From assembly GCA_907163375.1 (NCBI GenBank), contig CAJQUW010005746.1, positions 62,001 through 126,000 of the forward strand: a stretch of 64,000 nt of DNA, read 5' to 3'. The translations under genes and the position numbers were made by a program. Below are positions 19,308 to 29,908 of the stretch, one piece after another (the first letter of the stretch is position 1; every line of letters starts with the position of its first letter). The notes beneath the pieces were generated by a model, which was given only the letters and a program-made list of their open reading frames with translations, did not search any database and was not told the DNA's origin. Source of the DNA: Prostheceraeus crozeri. Taxonomy: Eukaryota; Platyhelminthes; Polycladida; Euryleptidae.

Positions 19308-19812
19308 TCACTACCGTCAATTTGTTGGTATAATCGGCTTCCTGTTCACTAATTCTTTCCTTGCTAAGCAGTACTTTCGTGAACCTACTCTGAAGCACTG
19401 CTCGTTCAAAATGGACTTGGCAAATGCGTTAGTCAGTTACCAAGATTCTCAATCGACAACAAATCAGCTATTAACACGTCCACGAGTCTCCGTCAATCAG
19501 CACGATGTCCCATGTGTCCAGTGTCCACATTCTTCAAAAATTCACTCCCGTGGTAAAGCGTCTTCAAAAGTTTTGTTTTATTATCAGCATGAACGAGCGA
19601 CTCCGAGAAGAATAAAGATCAGGCAAGAAGCACTCATTGATAGCAATTGCCTTCAATAGGCGATAGGGTTATGTCCATTATCGGCTATTACTGCGATTTC
19701 TGTGGCTCCAACTGCCGCGTTTGTGCCCCAACAACACGTGATTGCTGGGCCCCATACGTTCAGAAAGGAATGCCGTTAAAAAGACACTTCCACCATAGGA
19801 AGATTTGATTGA
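19308..19812 (+). pseudogene. piggyBac-like transposase C-terminus, copy B
   Basis: The first ~140 bp repeat 18484-18628 of copy A at roughly 6% divergence (QFVGIIGFLFTNSF...MDLANALVSYQD). It continues to CVQCPHSSKIHSRGKASS and, after a frameshift, to a Cys-rich end at 19672-19809 (YYCDFCGSNCRVCAPTTRDC), the zinc-binding C-terminus typical of piggyBac transposases. It supplies the C-terminus that copy A lacks. Confidence 0.75.
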
Positions 19813-20093
19813 AATTAGATTGAATGTGACTTGTATATAGTTTCAATATGCTACATGAATAAGTATTGTGTTTGCTAATAAAGATATTCCGGTTCTTACT
19901 TGTAAATCAATGACAAAATCGTATTATTATTAGCCTATGGCTTTTTGTATTGTATAGGTTTTTTGTATAGGTCTGGGCCAAAATATAATTGATAAAAATA
20001 ACCCTATCTTATGATTGAAGATGTCTTGGCTAGTCATATATTATATTAAATGGTTGAGGAAGAGCCAAGGTTTTAATGATGTTCCACTTTAAT
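19813..20093. other. No gene recognised
   Basis: AT-rich flank after the piggyBac C-terminus. Confidence 0.4.
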
Positions 20094-20095
20094 TA

Positions 20096-20142
20096 TGATA
20101 TGATTAATTTCGGTTGCTATTCGTCAACCATCATCAGATAGA
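20096..20142 (-). ncRNA. Hammerhead ribozyme in the PLE D terminal region
   Basis: Minus-strand order: stem I (three pairs only), CTGATGA (rc 20131-20137), an extra T, stem II GGTTG/CAACC, GAAA (rc 20108-20111), palindromic ATTAAT stem III, and C at the cleavage position (rc 20102). Stem I is short but the rest fits the consensus. It lies downstream of the minus-strand PLE C-terminus, the expected place. Confidence 0.65.
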
Positions 20143-20451
20143 GGGAATTAAACATAAACGCAAAAGTCATGAATTCAAATTTCACATTAACATAGGAAAT
20201 AGGGGAGTAGACAAGAAATCTAGTAAAAAGTAAAAACTATGTTAACAAATTTCAGTAGAGAAAAGGAGGAATAGAAATATACGACAGAAAGTATTGGACT
20301 ACATTTTACCAATAGCAATAGTAATTGATCTGACTAGAAATATCACTATCAAAATATACAAAATACATAATATGCATACAAAAATAGAAAAGGAATGTAA
20401 TGTGAAAAATGACTTAATGACTTATGGTGAGATTTAGAAAAGATCGAATCA

Positions 20452-20567
20452 CTAAATGAAGAGGAAGTCTTTGTAACATTCTAATTCCGTTTTGTTGTTA
20501 ATCATTGGTTTTAGTTTGTGAATGAACATTGCTTCTCGTAGGCGTAAATTGGTTTCATCTCGGTCAT
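20452..20567 (-). pseudogene. Penelope-like element D, C-terminal end (minus strand)
   Basis: It encodes RDETNLRLREAMFIHKLKP followed by MINNKTELECYKDFLF and a TAG, the standard C-terminus of a PLE GIY-YIG endonuclease. It joins head-to-head with the plus-strand GIY-YIG piece at about 20567. Confidence 0.75.
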
Positions 20568-20885
20568 AGGCAAGTCTTATCTAACAATAGAACAATGAAA
20601 ACATGCAACATACAAAATTGTCCAATAAATGATAACAAAATCTGCTGTCGCAAGAATGTGATCTACCAACTTACTTGTGAGAAATGCAATGGATTTTACA
20701 TCGGAAGCACCATCAGAGAACTACACATCAGATGCAGAGAACATAGGAACAATACTAACTCGTCACTAAACAAACATCTTCGATTATGTAAAACTTACAA
20801 CTTTCCAACTACTCATTCTCTTCCCCAACTTCATCACGATCTTCCATCGTCTCCATCACCTCGAACTTCTACCTCCACCACTTGA
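20568..20885 (+). pseudogene. Penelope-like element D, GIY-YIG core (plus strand, inverted piece)
   Basis: Translation gives KTCNIQNCPINDNKICCRKN, then NVIYQLTCEKCNGFYIGST and ELHIRCREH, the Cys knuckle and GIY-YIG core of a PLE endonuclease. The natural C-terminus is absent here and instead sits inverted at 20452-20567. RT is absent. Confidence 0.8.
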
Positions 20886-23279
20886 AACATATCCGGACAC
20901 TCCTCTTTTCTCCCTCTTCTACTGCCCCAAGCCTGACGCACCACCTTCTCGTTCATTAGTGGATCCCACACAAATCCAGGCTCTTGAAGGATCTAAAAAG
21001 AAAAAATGTTGCAATGGAAAGTCTTTAAGAGAATTGATTTTAATTTCAAAAGAAGTAACTTTGAAGCTCTGAATATTATAAAAAAAACAGTGTAATAGAA
21101 ATATAATTTAAATATGACATATACAGTTCTGCAATCAATCATGACTTATCCAATACTGATTCAGTTTAGATGAGTCAGACTGAGTTTGCGTACTTTTTCT
21201 GATGTGCGCATTTATCGGAAGCATTTTAATTAATTAATTTACCGGAAGGCAATTTATCTATGTGTGCTATACATACTGTCGATTGATCTCTGATCAACAG
21301 TTTAAATGTCTTAATCTTCGCTTCATGGTAGAAGTAAACTGACAATGCAATCAGAAGGAAATTACGCACGTGATGACTTCAAGACAATAATATGCGTAAA
21401 TAACGGCAATCATTCATCATCGCATGCCCTTAGAACCTGAACAGCTCTGATTTCTCTATCCTGCGCGTAGCAGGTCGTTCTCCATCGTCGGCCCATGGCA
21501 TAGACAGAAGGATGCACGTCTGCATGCACTTTTATGGCTGGAGGTGTAGAGAGGTCAAGCTTTGATGCACTACGTCAGACGGACACAATTAATAGAGCTA
21601 TACGAGTACATGTACATTCATTGTGAGATTTTTGACATTCACTAGAAGCAATCAGAACTGACATCATATCACATAATCAACTTTGATGTTGAATTACACA
21701 GTATCACGCAGCCTACCCATCTTACCCATCTACCCACTTAAAATGCATGAAATATCAATGCTGACCATTTTCACATTAGTAACACACGTTCAATAATTTT
21801 GAATGACTTAATGATAGTTCCAGGTGTGTTAAGAACGTCTGAAGTGGAAGAATTTTGCAAGTCGCTTTATTGCAGAGCCGAATACAAGTATTTGCTCTAA
21901 TAGTGTAAGTATTACTCGCAGCTCAGATAAAATTATTTGAGCTGTAATTAAGCTTGCGTGATAAATGCGATTAATCATAATTAACCTAGATTTTAAACTA
22001 ATTGCGATATAGAAGACCTGTTGGGTCCAGCCCACAGAGCAAGACACATGACAATTTTGAATGATTTTCGTCGGATACATGAACAGTGTGATAAAGATCT
22101 CACACCAAATCATTCAACTGTAAGCCATCTACTTGCATTGCAGTCATAGTTATAATGAAAGCTCAGATTTTCACTTGTCCACGACTTGTCAGAACTTTCA
22201 TTTTCATCCGATAGGCATCCAACTGCACACTTAAGTGTACCTCAATAGATGTATTATTGCGCTGCATTTCATCACCATACATAAATGCGTCAACGTCCTC
22301 CAAATTCGGTGAGGTGAGTGATCGAGAAAATCAGGATGATTTTCATCGAAGTCTATATCTATAATAGTAGACTAGATTGATTCAAAGCTTTTTCCTTCAC
22401 TGAGTGTATATAGTCGATTTCTATTGCGAAACAATTGTAGACTTGAGATGCAGGCCAAACTCGCTTTTATATTTTACGTCTTTATCGGCATCGATGGAGA
22501 TAGAATTATCAATGATTGATACATTAATTCAATTAACGAATATTAAACGGGAATATTCACACATATGAACACGGCATGATCCACTGAGCAATAAACGATG
22601 GCTATAGCACACATTGGTAGACCGCAAGCATATAGTGAAGGTCTACATAAGAATTTTTGACCGGTGTCTATTTTGTGACAGAGTGATCATTTTGAAGTAC
22701 TGGCAGTGTAGCAACATATGAATACTTTGTATTTATGCTCAACCCTGTCTTTGTATGTTGATGAACTTCCTATTATTTGAAAATATCACCACTATAAGCA
22801 ACCAAACGAATAAAAAATCCTCACATTAAGAACCCCAAATACCAACTTACAGGACAGCCCAGGATTATATTCTCACAAATGAAACACGTGAAACTCGTAA
22901 AACAGCCAAATACGTGCACTTAAAATTATTTGCATAAAAATCGAGTCTACACAAAATGCAGCTGACTGAAAATATTGTGGGGACATATGAAGGTCCTTCA
23001 GGACTTAAAGTAACAGTTAAAATTTGAATATATATATATTGATAAATATTCATGCTTGCTTTTGTGTAACATACTGCACTTAATCACGATTGTATACAGC
23101 GAGGAATTTAAGCATAGTTCTTTTGAAATGAATGTGTGTATATTTCATGAGAATGCTTCGCATAGCATGTATACATGAAGTAATGTAAGTTTAGGTTTGA
23201 TTTTACTTGATGTATACTGGCAGCTTGGTGTTATAACAGTGAATCTCAAAGCAGCGAACAGTACAAGTTCATATTCGAG
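20886..23279. other. Long non-coding stretch, nothing recognised
   Basis: About 2.4 kb with only short unsupported frames. No repeat ends, RNA genes or splice-consistent coding could be argued from sequence alone. Confidence 0.5.
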
Positions 23280-23281
23280 TA

Positions 23282-24067
23282 CAGTAGAACCCACTTATGA
23301 CGGACTCGGTTATAACGAACTCCTCTTGCAGGCACGGACAAAAATTCCTATTATGTCTATATAAAATGCCTCGGTTATAACGTACTCGGATATAACGTAC
23401 TACTCGGATATAGCGAACTCTTTTCAAAGGTCCACAGAGCAAATTTTGATTTTTTACAACGTACTTAGGGATGAAACTACTTAAGTATTCTGAATCATCG
23501 AAACGAAGCTGACACGATTCTACAATGACTTGCTGCGTTTGATGATGGCAGCAACAGCTCTTGTCATGGACTCGGAGGAGGACAACTTTTGAGTGTCGAA
23601 TCCGTCCAATGAGCAATCGATAGAAGTGAACTGGAATTAAGACATTGTCTGTGATGGTGTCTTCTTAACGCGTCACTGCTGTTCCATTGAATTTTCATCT
23701 GAGACTTGTTTTTTAGTCATTCAGATTTTTAGATTCATGTTCAGAATATTGCATATTTTTTCTTACACAATAGGAAATTGTTAAGACACTATGCTGTTTT
23801 CTCGAGTAGGCATGATCATACATGTAGGGCCAGGGCATACAAATAAATGCACATTACATGTACATGTATTTATGGTGATGCATAGTGATAATTAGCTGGT
23901 CATGCTGGATAGGACCTTGCTATTGCAATTGACAACTTAATTTGGTGCAGAGGTAGGCTTCAATACTTCTTATACAACTTGTTCTTGCACACCTCGGATA
24001 CAACATCTCGGATATAACGTACCAATTTTTTAGGTCCCTTGAAGTACGTTGCAAGTGGGTTCTACTG
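23282..24067. mobile_element. pogo/Tigger-type MITE with TA duplications
   Basis: CAGTAGAACCCACTT is found at 23282 and inverted ending at 24067, each flanked by TA (23280-23281, 24068-24069). Repeated GGATATAACGTACT / GGTTATAACG words inside both ends are typical of pogo/Tigger termini. At 786 bp it holds no identifiable transposase, so it is non-autonomous. Confidence 0.85.
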
Positions 24068-24069
24068 TA

Positions 24070-25780
24070 TAAGAAACATCGAAATTTCAAAATATCGAAA
24101 TATAGAAATAGCGTACTATGCAATGCACGAGTCTTGTGCAGAACTAAGTACATAATCGTATTAGCATTTCATCTCAACATTTTAATTAGGCCATGTTTCC
24201 TTTAGTCTACATGTAGTTGTTGATTTTTTATACAAATGTGTTTCCTTTAAGGGAACAGCAATGCAAAAAATGTACCCTTAAAATAATCCTGTAGCAAAAT
24301 GAAGTAGGATCGACATGGTCCATAACTAGGTTATGTGAACCAAAACTCCAAAGTAAGTAAAAGTGGAAGTTTGAAAAGCACAAGCTGATCAATAACCGAT
24401 TTTTTATAAAAGCAAAGAAATAAAGACAATGTCGTCATACTATTAAAAAGAAAGATTTCGAGATAGAATTACGTTTGCGGTAAACTACGTTATGATAGTT
24501 TTATGGAAAAGGGTGTCATGTCTCATGAATCATTAAAGAATTAAGAGCGGAATGAAGATCTTATGTAAACTGTACGTGTAAGGTGGCAGCAGACAACAAA
24601 AACTTGTGAATGAGTACAGACAGGTAAAGAACAGCTATCTGCTAATGCAACCAACTGATTCAGGCAAATGTAAATTTGTAAGTCAAATGCGTGTGCATAG
24701 TGGGCTCCATTCCTTTTGAACGAGCATTTAGCTAATTTTTCGGTGCAATAATTTCTAGGTAACAAGTCAGAATCAAGGCTCAATAATGATAGGAAATAGA
24801 CCACAACAATTTTAAAGAGCAATTGGCATATACCGAAGATAGCAAAGAAAAGTCATAAAAGTTACAATACGCACTCGGTAACTTTCTTCAAGGACTCCCA
24901 TTCCGCATCTCTGGAGTCAAATACGGCCTTCGGATCGTTGAATGTTGTGCAGAAGTTCCACTGAGATGGAGATGTTGGACATTTATTTATTTCGCTGCAT
25001 TTATAATGTACATCAATCATTCTATACGAATACGAGCAACTTATTAATCAGGGCCTTATCCTGTGGGGGTGTGGGAATTCTGTGCGTATACCCACAGGTT
25101 TTTCTGTGGATATGGGGTGAGGATTCAAATATCAATCCCCACGGCAACCCTGAAGTATGGGGGCAAGAATGCGACATGGATGCTTGACATTTGAAATTCT
25201 GCTTAGGCCTATTTCATCCTGAAGTTCACTATGCTTATATTTTCATTTCTGTTAATAGTGATTGAGGCGGCTTCAGTATAAAAAGATCGTTGTTTTAGGT
25301 ATACCTACACAAAATAATTGTTTATATTCATATAAGAAGGTACTGATAATGACAATGTGAAGCAATATACCAGCAGAAAATTCATGCTGTGGATGTCAAC
25401 GAAACCACAATAAAACTGAGTTATATTTAAGGCTAGAAACCTGGATTCCAAAATAAGATTATGATCGCGCCCCTGCATGCGTATTAGAAACAAAAAGCAT
25501 TGAATTTTTTAATGTAACATCAGATTTACTGTTGACGATGTCAATGTTAATAACTGTGAGCGAACTTTTCCGTCCCCAGCCAAATCACTCGAAAAAGAAA
25601 GTGACTGAGGTTAAGGCTAATAGACTCCATAAAAAAATAAATGAATAAATGAACCTTGTTTATACTCAGAAGCACAATAGGCACAGAGCCTTTCTTCCAT
25701 GTGGCCGAGTTCCATTTATCCCACTCTCATTCTTTTTGTGCTGAATGCTTAGCAAGAATGCATAGTGTACCTATTTTTAA
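24070..25780. other. Non-coding stretch, nothing recognised
   Basis: Short frames only, none with recognisable protein features. Confidence 0.5.
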
Positions 25781-25789
25781 AAGTCTTAG

Positions 25790-25870
25790 TTTTGACCCGA
25801 CTAAGGTTTGAACCATGGTCTCCCGGACGCAGAGCGAACACTCTACCACAAGGCCACAGTGCCATAAAGT
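25790..25870 (-). mobile_element. tRNA-derived SINE head
   Basis: The minus strand shows an A-box-like TGGCCTTGTGGTAGAG (rc 25841-25856) and a B box GGTTCAAACC (rc 25805-25814) at tRNA-like spacing. The head resembles the SINE at 5.5-5.7 kb, but no hammerhead follows; the next bases are TTAGTCGGGTCAAAAC. Confidence 0.65.
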
Positions 25871-26289
25871 AAAAACTAAAGTCAATAAGACATGCAATGT
25901 CTGACTTCCGATGATGCTACTGACTATGATTTCGGGTAAGCGCATGTCCTACTTGTCCCCTCTCCGGTAATCGCCACTGATTGAGTCACGTTGCTGTCTA
26001 TCATTTGCCCCTATTGGCTTATCAGAAACATAGCCTATTTGCTGACATATTTGCCCAGACATTGTCTCATAATTCGTATGCGTGTGTGTGTGCGTGTGTT
26101 TAGATTAGAGCTGAGATCTGAACGGAAAATTAAAATCAAAGCATCGACGTTACTCAGGATGTCAAGGTAGATCCAAATCTGCAAAACTGTGAGTTGTGAC
26201 TTCTTTTCATTGTACAACATTAGGCTATCAGTTTGATAAATAATCTCACATTAATAAATTAATAATTCGACATAGAATGATGTTAACAT

Positions 26290-26378
26290 ACCCCCGTATA
26301 AATCAGAAGGATTGTCCCCCGCTCAGATTTCATTTCGGGGGATGGGGTCCCCCTTGTCCCCTCTTGGCTACGCCACTG
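26290..26378. mobile_element. Fragment of a DNA-transposon end (CAGTGGCGTAGCC)
   Basis: The minus strand starts CAGTGGCGTAGCCAAGAGGG at 26378 and continues G-rich. A related degraded end, CTTGTCCCCTC--CGCCACTG, lies at 25949-25980 in the same orientation. No partner terminus was found, so this is a weak call. Confidence 0.35.
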
Positions 26379-26917
26379 TCATTGCTGTTTGCGGCACAAT
26401 GATGTCTAACTTATTGATACAGGAAATTTGTAGTAAAAGTCAGATTCACGCTTGTGCATTATCTTTTGATACATACTATAAAACGCATTTGTATTATATT
26501 AAATCTTTTGTAGTCCTTAAAGTTAACATTTAACGCAAAAACAGCATCAGCTCATCTTTATCGATTTTCGAGAAAGAGATCAACCGAGAGTCGTTTATTG
26601 ATTTCGAAATATTAAAAACTCATGATTTGACAGAATCAAAAAAATTATAAGCTATCCCTGCTTTTTTAGACAATTTATTCAGCTAAAACATTCAAATAGT
26701 AAAATCCCGACGGTTAATTTCGCTAATGGACGAGTGAGAGTATCGCTAATAAATTCAAGGAAGTTGAAAGAATAAAGTCATGTTAATGAAAAGGTGTTAC
26801 AGGGTGTTGGAGGGGGGGAGAAGTATATATCTATGGGATTTAGCGAATCTAACAGTCTATTGTATGTACAAGATCTTTCCTTATCAATCTTATTAATTCT
26901 TTCGCTGGCTTGCAGGC
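26379..26917. other. No gene recognised
   Basis: AT-rich flank before the Kolobok-like element. Confidence 0.5.
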
Positions 26918-27179
26918 TTAAAGACCCAGTCCGCCCAAATTTACCTAACGTTTTTTCACGCAATCATGTTAATTCCCTATGTGGTGAATCTGTCTACACG
27001 CTCTGACAAACGACTGTACCGTGGATCAGCTTGCAATCGCTGTTTCTTTCTCGAGTGATGACGTCACTAGTGGAATCACCCGCCGGCTGCCGTGAAAGTC
27101 TCTACAGCTCTGCATCAAAGTGAAATCTCTCTTCTCGTTTGTTAGCAAAGCTCCTTGATCATCATCCTAAGTGTGAAAC

Positions 27180-27287
27180 ATGCCTCAGTCCTGTACAGTT
27201 TTTGGGTGCAACACAAATAAGAAAATTCACCCAGATCTGAATTTCTTTTCAATACCCGAAAAACACTCTGACATCCGAAGACAGTGA
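27180..27287 (+). pseudogene. THAP zinc-finger domain, first exon
   Basis: From ATG 27180 the frame reads MPQSCTVFGCNTNKKI then LNFFSIPEKHSDIRRQ before TGA at 27285. This is the start of a THAP domain (C-x4-C, then the F-x-P block) used by Kolobok and P-element transposases for DNA binding. A strong splice donor, GTGAGT, begins at 27284 just before the stop, so this may be a proper first exon. I could not find the exon holding the second zinc ligand pair (C..H), so the gene may be incomplete. Confidence 0.6.
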
Positions 27288-27699
27288 GTGGATCTGAGTG
27301 ATCTCCAGAGAAAATTTCACAAAAAACTCGAACACAAAAAATTTGCGAAAAATTCACGAATAAATCAACATATAGCCGTGACAAAAGGCAATTTGCATTA
27401 GAATTCAAATAATCCAAGACAATAATCTAACATATGTACTGCAAATCCATGCATTGTATAATGTATTATAAAATATGGCCAGAAGCCAAAGAAGGACAGG
27501 CTATCAGCACGTTGAAAAGCATGCATTTATAGAAATAAACTAAATGTGATGAACAGTTTTCACGATCATATTCGTACTCAGCACCTCAAAATATCCTTTT
27601 CCCACTTATTTTTTTAATACATTAAAAACTTTAAATCGATTTTTTTGGGTAGTGTTATAAATTTATTTAATTGTTGTACAAAGGACGTAAATATGATAT

Positions 27700-28222
27700 T
27701 TACATCGCAGTATCAGAATCATGAAAAGAAAACCCCTTGTATTTCATTTCTGGGTCAGGATATGCCTTTCTGATAGCTATAACCACACATGATGGAATGA
27801 CTAGACGATTATGACGGCCCAAACTCCTGTTGTATATCCAATGCACAAAATTACAGTAGGCTGTATGTCGGTAAAGCTCTGGTGTTCGCTGATCTGCACC
27901 GGGTGCTTTTGCCAAAAAAGTAGTGCGCATAGCGGTGGACATGTCTAGCACTCCCTGATTCAAGCAAGTAGATTGAAAATCAGAGTTATAAGTGATACAT
28001 CCATTATAGCGTTTTTGAAGGCATAGATAGCTTCACAGTTCGGACATAAACACCATGACGATAATGTCAATAACCGCCGCTCGTCTAGACAAATCACTTG
28101 AGGATGCATGTCCTCTTCAGTCTCTTCAGTTGGATGAGCGACACCTGCTTCAGAATACGCGCCTTTTGTTTTCCTTGACACTTTACTGGGCTCAAACGCA
28201 TACCCAGTTATTTCTTTATCTG
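27700..28222 (-). CDS. P2X7 C-terminal (ballast)-like domain protein, terminal exon
   Basis: The exon is inferred to start after a pyrimidine-rich acceptor ending ATTACAG (just above 28222). It encodes DKEITGYAFEPSKVSRKTKG, an acidic linker, SSWCLCPNCEAI, then (after a frame change near 28000) CITYNSDFQSTCLNQGVL and ELYRHTAYCNFVHW...LVIPSCVVIAIRKAYPDPEMKYKGF, ending at 27700. The paired Cys motifs and the AYR-PSC-IRK-YP--YKGF block match the intracellular zinc/GDP-binding domain of P2X7 receptors. No channel domain is present. Being inside TTAA-flanked inverted repeats, it is a transposon passenger or accessory gene and not a host receptor. Confidence 0.7.
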
Positions 28223-28903
28223 TAATAAAATGACAACAATTATTCATAGATTTATTAATGAGAATGAGATCAGGCTTTCAAGTGAGTATTTTTTTCATTT
28301 TCATTTATTTATGTCCTTATTTTGTAAAAGTGTTATTCATATTCATGTTCATGCGTAATCTAATATCTGAATAGAATCTAATAATCTAATATATTATCTG
28401 AACATCTAATATGTGAAATATCGTGAAATTATATCATCTGGTATCAATAAATGCGATAAACATTTATCATCTTCATCGCGTTCATTAGTTCATTTCGCCT
28501 TATACATTCAGTTCATCGCTAATTCGTAGTTCTGACAAATTCGCAAATGATGATGTACTAATGCAAAATATGAAAATTTGGGCATTGTCCTGACTCTGTA
28601 TTATAAATCTACCGCACCAAAATGAAACAGGATCACTTTCTTTAGAAACTGCCAGTATCGATTGCTTGGCGATTCCGCTTGCTGTTTCAGCGTCAGCAGG
28701 GGGCGAGTCCGCTACTGATATCAATAGGCTGTACTGTTGTCTGCTCCTTTGACTTCCCCGAATGACGTCACGAAAATACTTTCATCGGCTCCGTGTGTGT
28801 TAATGCATCTCGATACGAACGAATGAATATGTACACAGTTCCTTAAACATCATGAGCTATCTAAACAGGGTAACATGAAAAATTGGGCGGACTGGGTCTT
28901 TAA

Positions 28904-29908
28904 GAATGAATAACTTACTTACGTCATTTGTGAATGAAATCCATGATGTCTGAATGGAAAACGAAGTCATCTTTTACTGCGATAATAATAAATTTCATGA
29001 CCTTCAATGTTTTAATGTCAGAATACGTCAAAATGACATCATCGAATCCTGCTACACGCGATGTTCTGAAAAATTAGTTGGAACATATGCACATTCTCTG
29101 CTTAATGACAGTTAGATGAAAGTTCTAAAGGATAGTAAAAAGTGAATTTCTATGAACACCAAAATTGCAGATCTTTTAACTGTCATTTTGTTGGTCTCAA
29201 TTTTTTCAATTTTTTAAGTTGGTTGAAAAGTTTTAGGTACTTCTCTTTCCCCCCCACATTTTTCAAGTTTTCCAAAATCATCAAATTTCGTCAAATTCTG
29301 TCACTGAGTGACACTACAATACGACTGAGAAGTCTTACTTGAACCCTGGGATGAAGGATTGGTCCCTTGGATACTCAGTTAGAATACAAGGTACAGCTGT
29401 GATCATGAACTTCGTGTGATTGTTGTCTACAGACAAATGACGAGCAGTTGTCTAATTCTGAGGCTGTAAATGTTCTACAAGTCAGATAAGAGGAGTTTTA
29501 CACACTCAATGCTATGCCATGTCAGTGAGAACAGGTAGGAGCAAGAGAATCTCGTTGACGATGCAACACTTCCGGGTGTCAACAACAGAAAGTGGGGGGG
29601 GGGAGAATAGAAGTACCAAGTTTTAAATTGTCTCCCAGTAGCGGTGTAAGAAGTCAGAGCTCATCGTGTTATAATTCACTTGTATCCACAGTTGTGAGAC
29701 TGTCAGGCATGAAAAGTGCTACTTCTTTGCAAGTGTGATGGAGCACATTGAATCGATTTCTATGTGCTGAAGCTATAACTTGAAAAATTCAACAATTATG
29801 TTAAAAAATGAATGAGTTTCGATCATAGAGGTATTTTAACTTTGTTCCCTGATTCTTAACGGTAAGATCAACATTTCATTAATTAGAAAATCCATCTGAA
29901 CTGCATCA
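28904..29908. other. No gene recognised
   Basis: Non-coding sequence with a short G run near 29596. No supported feature. Confidence 0.5.

Larger units (their letters stand above)
26922..28899. mobile_element. Kolobok-like TTAA element with THAP exon and P2X7C-like gene
   Basis: AGACCCAGTCCGCCCAA at 26922 is perfectly inverted at the right end (28899), and TTAA lies directly outside both ends (26918-26921, 28900-28903). TTAA duplication plus a THAP domain point to the Kolobok superfamily; piggyBac also uses TTAA but has no THAP. The 1978-bp element has no recognisable DDE transposase, so it is presumably an internally deleted copy. Confidence 0.75.
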
